From Teredinibacter franksiae (lineage in GTDB: Bacteria; Pseudomonadota; Gammaproteobacteria; Pseudomonadales; Cellvibrionaceae): DNA of 64,000 nt. How positions within the stretch are numbered: the stretch's first letter is position 1; every line of letters begins with the position of its first letter. Both the position numbers and the translations under genes were made by a program. Positions 19,523 to 27,638 of the stretch are shown piece by piece. The notes under the pieces were generated by a model. It was not told where the DNA came from, did no database searches, and worked only from the letters and a program-made list of their open reading frames with translations. The stretch spans positions 1-64,000 of the forward strand of contig NZ_JACJUV010000005.1 of NCBI RefSeq assembly GCF_014218805.1. Direction: 5' to 3'.

Positions 19523-20306
19523 GCTCGAAAATCTGAACCTGCCAGCCAAGACCCAGTTAATTGTTGTTCTTAGAGGTAAAAAAATTCTTATCGGCGAGGT
19601 AAAGCAGCGCTTTATTTTCGATTTTACCGAGCTCAGCTTTCTATCGTCTTACCCCCTTCAGGTTCACAGATTAACTGAAAAGCTATTTATTCTTTGCCTT
19701 GAGGATGAGAGCATCTCGCTGCCATCATATCACTGGGTTGGCTTACGAGAATTATTGGGGAGCTTAAATATTGCTGACTTTAAGCAAGCCACTGGCGCTG
19801 TGCAAACAGCACATTGGCTTACTAGCCATCGCTTTTGTGGTTGTTGTGGGGCAAAAACGCAGCTCAACAAGAGTGAAGCCTGCTTGCAGTGCACCACGTG
19901 CAATACACAATATTTTCCCAGAATATACCCCTGTGTTATAGGGCTTGTAACCCGCGGTAACGCGTGCATTCTAGCTCGAGGCTCTAAGCACCCTCCAGAG
20001 CTATTCAGCACGCTAGCAGGATTTATCGAAACGGGGGAAACAGCCGAAGAAGCATTTGCTCGCGAAGTGGAAGAAGAGGTTGGGGTGAAGGTTAAAAATA
20101 TTCGCTACATTGGCTCTCAGCACTGGCCGTTCCCTGCACAATTAATGCTAGGGTTTGAAGCAGAATATGATTCCGGCGAACTCGAAATTGACGGTAATGA
20201 AATTATAGAAGCCGGCTGGTTTAGCTGCGAAAATTTGCCCTCAATCCCCCCAGAGAGTACGATCTCGGGCCAGATCATTCGAGGTTTTGTAGCGCGCAAT
20301 ACTTAA
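19509..20306 (+). CDS. nudC: NAD(H) pyrophosphatase / RNA decapping Nudix hydrolase
   Basis: Hydrolyses NADH to NMNH and AMP and removes NAD caps from RNA. A zinc ribbon (CGCCG...CLQCTTC) precedes the Nudix box, which has GFIETGET and the catalytic REVEEEVG. The NudC signature, normally SQPWPFPxS, reads SQHWPFPAQ here, a departure at two places. ATG 19509 is preferred over 19500 because AGGG then lies about nine bases upstream. Either start overlaps the end of fimL, so the two are likely co-translated. Confidence 0.92.
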   Translation: METIKLENLNLPAKTQLIVVLRGKKILIGEVKQRFIFDFTELSFLSSYPLQVHRLTEKLFILCLEDESISLPSYHWVGLRELLGSLNIADFKQATGAVQTAHWLTSHRFCGCCGAKTQLNKSEACLQCTTCNTQYFPRIYPCVIGLVTRGNACILARGSKHPPELFSTLAGFIETGETAEEAFAREVEEEVGVKVKNIRYIGSQHWPFPAQLMLGFEAEYDSGELEIDGNEIIEAGWFSCENLPSIPPESTISGQIIRGFVARNT

Positions 20307-20584
20307 GACACTCTTGGGCACCCCTATTAAAAGCTTTTTCCTTTGGCTTTGCGTGCGGATTCATACGTAAGGCAAAATTTACAGGCATGCTGGTGGGCTT
20401 GCAAAAGATTATAACGCCGTGCATGGATCGAACGCAAAGGCCCGGAGGCTGGGGCCTAGCAAGCCTTAATGCAGGGTTGTTCTGCTTGAAAAGACAACCA
20501 ACTTGTCGTTGCGCAGATCGCCTTGCTCTTACGCTTTCTCGACCGCGTAGTGACTAAAATCAATTAAAAGAGGTGCCCTTTAAA

Positions 20585-21241
20585 ATGTTATATAGCGGCT
20601 TCGTCGGGCTAACCATTTTATTATCGTTGGTAGCTATTTATTTTGGGCTTAAATTCATTGGGCGGGGTGCTTGGCTGCTCGCTTGGATGCGCGGTTGCGC
20701 CGGTATTGGGCTCCTAGTATTGGCTGGCCTACTCCTGTTAACAAGCTTAGATTTACTGAGCTACACACAGGTGTTAACCAGTAAAACCCTCGGTACTATT
20801 AGTTTCGAGCGCAAAGACGACCAATACTTTAAGGGTACCCTGACGCTAATAGTTGAGGGTACAGAAACAGAATATGAACTTTATGGTGATCAGTGGCAAA
20901 TTGATGCACGTATAATAACCTGGACCGGTATGCTACAAATGATGGGTGCCAAACCTGGCTACAGATTAGACAGATTAAGCGGTCGTTACTACTCGCTAGA
21001 AGATGAGCACAGAAAGAAGCGTAGCGCCCATCAGCTAAGCTCCAGTGAATATTGGGTGGACATATGGAGTTGGTTACAGTCCAGCGGTGGCATGGTGCCT
21101 CTAATAGAAGCTAACTACGGCAGCGCCACCTATTTACCCATGGAAGACGGGGCTTTCTACGAGATAGGGCTTAGTGCAAATGGCCTTTTAGCAAAACCCA
21201 TGAACGATGTCGCCGAAAATGCAATAAAGCGTTGGCGTTAA
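20585..21241 (+). CDS. Membrane-anchored protein of unknown function
   Basis: About 218 residues with two N-terminal membrane helices (FVGLTILLSLVAIYFGL and IGLLVLAGLLLLTSL) followed by a soluble, mixed domain with ITWTGMLQMMGAKPGYRLDR and ending in NAIKRWR. Conserved tryptophans and the helix pair suggest a periplasmic or cytoplasmic domain tethered to the inner membrane. No family is recognised with confidence. The frame can begin at GTG 20573. ATG 20585 with AGAGG upstream is preferred. It precedes sohB by 27 bases, so the two may be cotranscribed. Confidence 0.7.
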   Translation: MLYSGFVGLTILLSLVAIYFGLKFIGRGAWLLAWMRGCAGIGLLVLAGLLLLTSLDLLSYTQVLTSKTLGTISFERKDDQYFKGTLTLIVEGTETEYELYGDQWQIDARIITWTGMLQMMGAKPGYRLDRLSGRYYSLEDEHRKKRSAHQLSSSEYWVDIWSWLQSSGGMVPLIEANYGSATYLPMEDGAFYEIGLSANGLLAKPMNDVAENAIKRWR

Positions 21242-21268
21242 CAACAAACCCTATTGTGGAGTAACATC

Positions 21269-22369
21269 TTGGAATTCCTTGCAGACTACGGATTATTTTT
21301 TGCCAAAACATTAACGATCGTTGTGGCTTTGGCTGTCATCATTACACTAATTGCCGCTTCTAGCCTTAAAGGCCATGGCCAATCGAAGGGCCATATAGAA
21401 GTTACAAAATTAAATGAGAAACTCGACGATATTGTTGAGGGCATAAAATCAGTTGTACTTCCAGCAGACGAGTTAAAACTTGCCGAAAAAGCACGAAAAA
21501 AAGAAGAAAAAGAAGAAAAGAAAAAAACGAAGGCCAAATTAAAGGCCGCAAAAAAACAATTGGCATCAAGCACAGAAAATGAAAACGAAGAGTCCAACTT
21601 AACTGAAGAGCCTGTTAAACGTTTATTTGTAACCGACTTTGACGGTGACATAAAAGCCTCAGCTACTGAAGAATTACGTCAAGTTGTCACGGCTATTCTT
21701 TCTTTGGCCAATCAGAATGACGAAGTTGTGGTTCGCCTGGAAAGCCAAGGCGGTATGGTTCACAGCTACGGCCTGGCCTCCAGTCAACTTCGCCGAATCA
21801 CAGATAAGGGTATTCCACTAACCGTTTGTGTCGATAAGGTAGCCGCAAGCGGCGGCTATATGATGGCGTGTGTGGCCAACAAGATAATGAGCGCGCCTTT
21901 CGCCATTATCGGTTCCATTGGCGTTGTTGCTCAACTACCTAATTTTCACCGATTACTGAAGAAAAACAACATTGATTATGAAATGTTTACGGCTGGCGAA
22001 TATAAGCGAACCATAACAATGTTTGGAGAAAACACCGAAAAGGGCCGCAAAAAATTTGTAGAAGACCTAGAAGATACGCACGAGTTATTTAAAGACTTTA
22101 TTAAAGACAACCGTGAAGCCGTTAACGTGGATGATGTTGCAACCGGAGAAATCTGGTTTGGCAAACGAGCGCTAGACAAAAACCTTATAGATGGCCTGCA
22201 AACATCTGATCAATATTTACTTGAGGCATGTGACAGCAGCGAAGTGTTCGAAATAAAATTCGTAGAGAAAAAAAGCATTGCCGAAAAGTTGGGCTTAAAC
22301 GTTGAGGCTGCGCTAGAGGGTGCATTCACCAAAATACTGCAAAAACTTAACACCCGTATATTCAATTGA
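21269..22369 (+). CDS. sohB: Inner-membrane peptidase SohB (S49 family, TTG start)
   Basis: Serine peptidase of the SppA/SohB group, anchored by an N-terminal helix (GLFFAKTLTIVVALAVIITL). The catalytic Ser is in VAASGGYMMACVA and the general-base Lys in AGEYKRTITMFG. A lysine- and glutamate-rich stretch (KKEEKEEKKK) forms the cytoplasmic linker. TTG 21269 is chosen because GGAG lies seven bases upstream and the product then begins LEFLADYGLF, close to E. coli SohB (MELLSEYGLF). A longer frame from TTG 21254 would use up that ribosome site. Confidence 0.92.
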   Translation: MEFLADYGLFFAKTLTIVVALAVIITLIAASSLKGHGQSKGHIEVTKLNEKLDDIVEGIKSVVLPADELKLAEKARKKEEKEEKKKTKAKLKAAKKQLASSTENENEESNLTEEPVKRLFVTDFDGDIKASATEELRQVVTAILSLANQNDEVVVRLESQGGMVHSYGLASSQLRRITDKGIPLTVCVDKVAASGGYMMACVANKIMSAPFAIIGSIGVVAQLPNFHRLLKKNNIDYEMFTAGEYKRTITMFGENTEKGRKKFVEDLEDTHELFKDFIKDNREAVNVDDVATGEIWFGKRALDKNLIDGLQTSDQYLLEACDSSEVFEIKFVEKKSIAEKLGLNVEAALEGAFTKILQKLNTRIFN

Positions 22370-22406
22370 CGCGAAATTATCGCTACGTTTCCAGTAGTAT
22401 CAGCCC

Positions 22407-23573
22407 CTAATCCCGCCGCAGTTTATCGGAAACTGCGATAGGGTTGGGGAAGTTAAAGATTACGATATAGCTCGATATTACGAAGCTAAAAATAGCCGCG
22501 GTCTGAATAAGCAGTGATGCTTTCTCGCCAATCAAGTTGGTAGATACGGCTACAAAAACAATCAACAAAGAAAACTCACTAATTTGGCCCAATCTGAAGC
22601 CAATATCCCATGCCAAGCTTTTCTTTTCGCTCTGCTGCCGTAGCAACCCATAAAAAATGACGGGCTTCGCTACCAAAATTAGGCTCGCATATACAACTGC
22701 AGCAATTAACACCTGCGGCAACAACGCAATATTGAGCTGCGCACCTAAACTAAAGAAAAACAGCACAAGAAAAAAGTCTCGAAGAGGCTTAAGGTTTAAG
22801 GCAATATATTGCGCAATAGGACTCGTCGCTAGCGAGATACCGGCAATAAAGGCACCAATTTCTGCCGAAAGGTTACATAGCTCAGCGAGTTCAGCCAACC
22901 CAAGGCACCAACCAATAGCAACAAGAAAGATATATTCATGAAACCGATCGAAGCGAGTTATCAGTTTTAATAGCACATATTTAACGAACAGAAACGCACC
23001 TAAAACGAGTAATGGCAGTGCAGCCAAGGCCAACACCAGCTGCTTAACTTCTACTCGACCTTCATCACCGCTTAACAGCACTAGGAGGCAGAAAATTGCA
23101 ATAAAATCCTGCAGAAGAAGCAGGCCGATCATAAGTTCGCCAGTATGCTTGTGATGAAGAACAGTGGTTGGTAGTAACTTGATCCCAATAATGGTGCTGG
23201 AAAACATGGAAGCCATACCAATAATCAACGACTCAGTTACAGAAAAGCCGAACGCGAAGCCCACACCAGCGCCGATTAGGGCAAAAGCGGCACTGCTGAT
23301 CAGTGCAATATGAGTGGCACTTCTAAGTACCGAAATCAGGGCTTTAGGCTGCATATCCAGCCCGAGCAAGAAAAGAAGAAATATTATTCCTACCTCGGCC
23401 ATTTCAGCGATATGACTCACTTCAGTTATAACCGAAAAACCAAAGGGACCCAACGCTACACCTAAGACAATATAGGCAACAATCAGCGGTTGTCGGGTAT
23501 AGAGTGCAAATGATGCAAGTACCGCTGCGCCACAAAAAATGGCAAAAAACGCACTGAAAATATCGCTGTCCAT
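22407..23573 (-). CDS. CPA2-family cation/proton antiporter (Kef type, no RCK domain)
   Basis: Integral membrane protein of 388 residues with about twelve helices, of the Na+/H+ exchanger (CPA2) superfamily. The N-terminal AYIVLGVALGPFG, the EVGIIFLLFLLGLDM segment and the SAEIGAFIAGISLA segment are typical of KefB/KefC and relatives. The C-terminal TrkA-N/RCK nucleotide-binding domain found in KefB is missing, so gating by glutathione adducts is not expected. The transported ion cannot be told. It is convergent with sohB at a distance of 37 bases. Confidence 0.85.
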   Translation of the reverse strand: MDSDIFSAFFAIFCGAAVLASFALYTRQPLIVAYIVLGVALGPFGFSVITEVSHIAEMAEVGIIFLLFLLGLDMQPKALISVLRSATHIALISSAAFALIGAGVGFAFGFSVTESLIIGMASMFSSTIIGIKLLPTTVLHHKHTGELMIGLLLLQDFIAIFCLLVLLSGDEGRVEVKQLVLALAALPLLVLGAFLFVKYVLLKLITRFDRFHEYIFLVAIGWCLGLAELAELCNLSAEIGAFIAGISLATSPIAQYIALNLKPLRDFFLVLFFFSLGAQLNIALLPQVLIAAVVYASLILVAKPVIFYGLLRQQSEKKSLAWDIGFRLGQISEFSLLIVFVAVSTNLIGEKASLLIQTAAIFSFVISSYIVIFNFPNPIAVSDKLRRD

Positions 23574-23713
23574 AGGGAAATTTGAAGCCCAGCAGAGTGG
23601 AGTATGCTTTTAGTTTAGCATTTATCGCTGTTAGCGGCGGTGGCGTAAATTTAAATTAGGCCAAAAAAAATGCAAAAAGACGAATGAAGATAGAGAGCAA
23701 AGGGCGGTAAAAT

Positions 23714-23742
23714 AAGTGCAGCCAAGGAAATTGCCTGCACTT
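23714..23742 (-). terminator. Probable terminator after cysI-DUF934
   Basis: Arms 23714-23721 and 23735-23742 are complementary, with an inner CAA/TTG pairing. On the minus strand the hairpin is followed by a T-rich stretch, 36 bases after the DUF934 stop. Confidence 0.55.
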
Positions 23743-23778
23743 TTATAGCGCCGACCCAAAAATAGGGGGGTAATGGGT

Positions 23779-24267
23779 CTAGCTACGCCGACGAAAGAGC
23801 GGCTGAGGCTCATCCACGCCCGCCTGATATTGCTCACTAAAAACCGACAAACTGTTTTTAACAGATTCGACAGAGAAGGTATCGGGTATCTCAAAACTGG
23901 TGAAACCACAGCGAGAAAGGTAATACATTTGGTCTTGAATGAAGTTACCTATAGCGCGGATATCACCCTGATACTCATATTGTTCACGTAACGTTCGCGC
24001 TAACGAAAAGCCGCGACCATCGGTAAAAACAGGAAAGTAGATGGCGACCATATCTGTGCCCACCAAGACATCACTAAAAGTACTGGCGTCCTCATCTCCC
24101 TCAACCCAAAAAGTGATATTTTTGCCATCTCTATTTTGGGATTTGTAGTCAGCCAATGGAACAATGCACGCGTGCGTGGCTAGTGTCTCTTCTGTACAGT
24201 CAGCTGAATCTGACAAAAACTTCCAAGCGTTGGAAGCAAGTTCTCCTTCCTTAATTAGCTTTGGCAT
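23779..24267 (-). CDS. DUF934 protein, sulfite-reduction partner of CysI
   Basis: A 162-residue member of the DUF934 family, almost always encoded next to a CysI-type sulfite reductase in proteobacteria that lack CysJ. It is suspected to help deliver electrons or assemble the enzyme. Family-like stretches include AIYFPVFTDGRGFSLARTLRE, followed by GDIRAIGNFIQDQMYYLSRCG and a DTFSVESV-type tail. ATG 24267 (MPKLIKEGE) is the likely start. The open frame extends upstream, but only into the end of cysI. It overlaps cysI by 17 bases, so translation is coupled. Confidence 0.85.
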   Translation of the reverse strand: MPKLIKEGELASNAWKFLSDSADCTEETLATHACIVPLADYKSQNRDGKNITFWVEGDEDASTFSDVLVGTDMVAIYFPVFTDGRGFSLARTLREQYEYQGDIRAIGNFIQDQMYYLSRCGFTSFEIPDTFSVESVKNSLSVFSEQYQAGVDEPQPLFRRRS

Positions 24268-25915
24268 AAACTCGCTCCTTAAATCTCTCAATTCCGACTC
24301 TGTTATAGGTTTCCCCAAACTCTTCACCTTCGACTCTGCTTTCAACGTACACATCGACTAGCTTGCGTATAACGGCAGTCATTTCTGCACGTGAAAAAGA
24401 AGGGCCGAGTACCTTGCCCAGGGATGCATTTGTACCAGCATTACCGCCAAGTTGGACTTGATAGAACTCTGAACCTTTTTTATCTACACCTAAAACACCA
24501 ATATCACCGATGTGATGATGGCCACAGGCGTTCATACAGCCTGATATATTCAGGTTTAAATTACCCAGGTCATAGAGGTAGTCAAGGTCATCGAACTCGC
24601 GCTGAATAGCTTCCGCAACTGGGATAGATTTGGCGTTAGCCAAGGAGCAGAAGTCGCCACCAGGACAACAAATTATATCGGAAAGTGTACCAATATTAGC
24701 CGTGGCAAAACCATTTTCCTTCAGTGATTGCCATAAATTGTAGAGCTTACCCACAGGCACATCCGCCAGCACAATATTTTGTTCGTGGGTTGCTCGCACT
24801 TCTCCGAAGGAGTAGTTATCGGCAAGGTCGGCAATGGTTTCGAGCTGTGCGTCGGTTATATCACCGGGGGCAACACCGGTCGGTTTAAGCGACAGCGTTA
24901 CGGCTCGGTAACCCGATACGCGATGTGCGGTTACGTTTCGGCTTAACCAATTGGAAAAGGCTTTGTTATTTTCAGCTTGTGAAGACAGTAGGGCGGTTGC
25001 TTCTACTTCGTCCGCCGTTTCGTAATCGGGTTCTGTAAAGAAACTTTTTGCTCGATTAATCTCTTTGTCGGTAAGAAGCGTTTGGCTGTCACGAATAGGG
25101 GCCCACTCTTCTTCTACCATGCGGGTAAATTCTTCAACACCTTTAGCTTTCACCAAAATTTTAATGCGCGCTTTGTATTTGTTATCTCGACGACCGTATT
25201 TGTTGTATACGCGAAGTATCGCCTCGAGATAGGTGAGGATATCCTGTTCGGGCAAAAACTCACGAATGACACTGGCAATAACAGGCGTTCGCCCAAGGCC
25301 GCCACCAACAAGAACGGTAAAGCCAGTGGCGCCACTTTCGCTTACCACCAACTGCAATCCTATATCGTGAAATCGAATCGCAGCACGATCTTGTTCGGTT
25401 CCAGAAACGGCAATTTTGAATTTGCGGGGCAAAAAAGCAAACTCTGGGTGGAAGGTCGACCATTGACGAATAATTTCGCAGTAGGGTCTTGGGTCTACGT
25501 ATTCATCGGTGGCAACACCGGCAAACTGGTCGGTGGTTACATTACGAATACAGTTACCGCTGGTTTGCACTGCATGCATTTCAACTTCGGCTAGCTCTCC
25601 AAGGATAGAGGGTACCTCTTCGAGCTGTGGCCAGTTGAGCTGAATGTTTTGACGAGTGGTTACATGGCAATAACCTTTATCGTAGTGGCGAGTAATGTGT
25701 GCGAGCTTGCGCAACTGCTTCGAATTCAGCATGCCGTAGGGCACAGCAATGCGCAACATGGGTGCAAGGCGCTGCACATACAAACCGTTTTGAAGCCGCA
25801 AAGGTAGAAATTCTTCTTCCTTTAATTCGCCAGCCAAAAACCTCTGGGTTTGACCTTTAAATTGGGCTACTCGTTCGCGGATGATGGTGTGGTCATGTTC
25901 GTCGTAAACGTACAT
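24251..25915 (-). CDS. cysI: Assimilatory sulfite (nitrite/sulfite) reductase hemoprotein
   Basis: Reduces sulfite to sulfide by six electrons for cysteine synthesis, using siroheme coupled to a 4Fe-4S cluster. The two ferredoxin-like half-domains and siroheme regions are visible: QTSGNCIRNVTTDQFAG in the first half, and the cluster ligands CPGGDFC and GCMNAC further on, followed by GHHHIGDIG. Its 554 residues match the ferredoxin-type or CysJ-independent class. No cysJ lies nearby, and DUF934 follows instead. It is transcribed away from a long upstream region. Confidence 0.93.
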   Translation of the reverse strand: MYVYDEHDHTIIRERVAQFKGQTQRFLAGELKEEEFLPLRLQNGLYVQRLAPMLRIAVPYGMLNSKQLRKLAHITRHYDKGYCHVTTRQNIQLNWPQLEEVPSILGELAEVEMHAVQTSGNCIRNVTTDQFAGVATDEYVDPRPYCEIIRQWSTFHPEFAFLPRKFKIAVSGTEQDRAAIRFHDIGLQLVVSESGATGFTVLVGGGLGRTPVIASVIREFLPEQDILTYLEAILRVYNKYGRRDNKYKARIKILVKAKGVEEFTRMVEEEWAPIRDSQTLLTDKEINRAKSFFTEPDYETADEVEATALLSSQAENNKAFSNWLSRNVTAHRVSGYRAVTLSLKPTGVAPGDITDAQLETIADLADNYSFGEVRATHEQNIVLADVPVGKLYNLWQSLKENGFATANIGTLSDIICCPGGDFCSLANAKSIPVAEAIQREFDDLDYLYDLGNLNLNISGCMNACGHHHIGDIGVLGVDKKGSEFYQVQLGGNAGTNASLGKVLGPSFSRAEMTAVIRKLVDVYVESRVEGEEFGETYNRVGIERFKERVYAKAN

Positions 25916-26533
25916 TAAAGTTTCTTACCTAAATAGATTCTATTGGCAAAATATCGAGGAGATTACGCCTCTCAATTGGCGTTAACCACAATAAAGCCAA
26001 GGGTTATTTGAACAAAAAAAGGAGCGAAATAATACAGGAAATCAATGTCACTCGCGAGTGCTATCGAGTGTAACCAATTTTCTTCAAAGCATTCCTCTGA
26101 AGGAGGTTTAAGCGCCATATAGCAACATTCTAATCGGCAACGTCACCAATGAGTTGGATCGATAAATTTTAACAAGAAAGTGTAAGCTGGGAAAATGTGC
26201 CATAGCGGGTGATACCGCGGAAAGGTGTCGTCAATGGCGAACAATCCAGCGTCATACGGGTGCTTAAAACCTTACAATTACTCATGTATTTACCTGCTTG
26301 CAGGGTGAGTTAAACGTGCTGATAGGTCAAAAAAGGGAAGGTATTGCACCATAAACGTGATTCATGCGCCTAAACCGTGATAAATGTCACACTTATATAG
26401 AGCTAATCGTCATAATTAAGTATTATTACTTGATAGGTATAGATGGATGAGGTTGAATACTTGTGAGGGGGAATGAACCACAGCGGTTAGTTCCTATTAT
26501 CGTACTCGACAACTAACAAAATAAGGAGAGACG
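25916..26533. other. Intergenic region upstream of cysI and a small membrane-peptide gene
   Basis: About 620 bases between divergent genes. No sizeable coding frame is credible. It should contain the cysI promoter on the left and that of the 38-codon gene on the right. A CRP-like palindrome at 26376-26391 is the only site I can point to. Confidence 0.5.
26376..26391. promoter_or_regulatory. Candidate CRP/Vfr-type binding site
   Basis: CGTGATAAATGTCACA matches the CRP pattern TGTGA-N6-TCACA at nine of ten core positions. It lies about 140 bases upstream of the small membrane-peptide gene. No transcription start is known, so this is a sequence match only. Confidence 0.35.
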
Positions 26534-26650
26534 ATGGAAGAAGATATCCAAATGATGGAAACAGGTGACAGCATTGCAGATGCCGTTGCCGCCGTTGCTC
26601 TAATTCTGATATTCGTGACAACTTGCGTTTTCTGGATTAGCGGCCAGTAG
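26534..26650 (+). CDS. Small 38-residue membrane peptide
   Basis: A short open frame with an excellent ribosome site (AAGGAGAG, about six bases before ATG 26534) and its own terminator about 70 bases after the stop. The product has an acidic N terminus (MEEDIQMMETGDS) and one hydrophobic helix (residues about 17-36), so it should be a single-pass inner-membrane peptide. No family is recognised. The combination of ribosome site, plausible helix and terminator makes it more convincing than its length would suggest. Confidence 0.6.
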   Translation: MEEDIQMMETGDSIADAVAAVALILIFVTTCVFWISGQ

Positions 26651-26719
26651 GGCTGCAATATGCAACGCTAAAGGATTCTAAAGCTGACGCCTATTGATTA
26701 CTCATAGGGCTCAATATTG

Positions 26720-26746
26720 AAAACCCGCCCAAGAGGCGGGTTTTTC
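26720..26746 (+). terminator. Intrinsic terminator after the small membrane-peptide gene
   Basis: Arms AAAACCCGCC (26720-26729) and GGCGGGTTTT (26735-26744), a five-base loop and a run of five T. The leading A run also allows weaker use on the minus strand, where the DUF2970 gene ends nearby. Confidence 0.88.
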
Positions 26747-26812
26747 TTATCGACTGAATCTATCCACTCAATCTATCCACTCAACCTTTTTATTATTAAT
26801 TGGCTAGCCCTG

Positions 26813-27019
26813 CTAAACCACGAGGCTAACAATCCCCACTAGTACCGCTACAAAAATCATAGTGAAAACGATGCCAACAAGAATATAGGGCATCACGCTG
26901 CTCTGAGAGAAATCAAGCTCTCTGTTTTTGTCGCTTTGCACACCAAAAGCGGCAGCTGCGGCTGTTTTAAGCAGTTGTAGAAAGCTGGGTGATTGCGGCG
27001 GTTTAATGCTGTTGGTCAT
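26813..27019 (-). CDS. DUF2970 small membrane protein
   Basis: A 68-residue protein matching the DUF2970 pattern: an N-terminal soluble part with FLQLLKTAAAAAFGVQS and RELDF, followed by one C-terminal membrane helix (YILVGIVFTMIFVAVLVGIV). The function of this family is unknown. It is widespread in beta- and gammaproteobacteria. It stands alone between a terminator and a small secreted-protein gene. Confidence 0.8.
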   Translation of the reverse strand: MTNSIKPPQSPSFLQLLKTAAAAAFGVQSDKNRELDFSQSSVMPYILVGIVFTMIFVAVLVGIVSLVV

Positions 27020-27186
27020 GGGCTATATATCGAGTACCTATTGAATTCTCGGTATTCTGCCAGAGTTATGTGTTCAGTGGGAGGCTGGCGCACAATTATG
27101 CGCCAGTTTCAGTAACCGCTGTGGCTTAAGGCGTGTATTTAGGCGTTAGGCATCGCTGCACGGAAAACTGCGCTCTAAGTACGCCT

Positions 27187-27480
27187 TTAATAAGCAAGGC
27201 TAACGTAATGTGCAGAATCAGTCCCTTGGCCATCAGCGTTAGAAAGATATTTTTTCGCCAAACCGTACTTCTCATTGGCCGCATTGAGCTTTGCGTAACA
27301 ATCTTTTCGCTCTAAGCCACTAGCTGCAGCACATTGAGTTCTTAACTCTTTGTACTCCGAGACTATGGCCTTAGCACTTTGATCGCTAAGTGCGACGCTT
27401 TGCGGCGAAGCGTGGGCGCAAAGTGTGGCAGTAAAAAACAACCCTACGATGGACGAAACTACAAATTTACCTCTATACAT
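27187..27480 (-). CDS. Small secreted protein of unknown function
   Basis: A 97-residue protein with a clear Sec signal peptide (MYRGKFVVSSIVGLFFTATL, cleavage likely after CAHA). The mature part is short, helical and charged, with two cysteines (RTQCAAASG, RKDCYAKL) that could form a disulfide. ATG 27480 is chosen since GGAG lies six bases upstream and the signal peptide then starts correctly. The open frame extends to 27534. No family is recognised. Confidence 0.6.
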   Translation of the reverse strand: MYRGKFVVSSIVGLFFTATLCAHASPQSVALSDQSAKAIVSEYKELRTQCAAASGLERKDCYAKLNAANEKYGLAKKYLSNADGQGTDSAHYVSLAY

Positions 27481-27638
27481 ACGTACTCCATTTACCAGAA
27501 GGTTAAAAATTGGCCGTCTTGATAAATGGAGCATAGGACAGACCTTGCTTTCTAGTACTTATGTAGTAAGTAATGTGACGCATATCGATATTATTGGCAT
27601 CGATTGCCACCTTGCCCCCAAACCTATCTCCCCTAGGC

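Noticed and set aside
26757..26783. Tandem 13-base repeat (TCAATCTATCCAC-like) after the small-peptide terminator
   Set aside because: Two copies only, in a short spacer; no function suggested.
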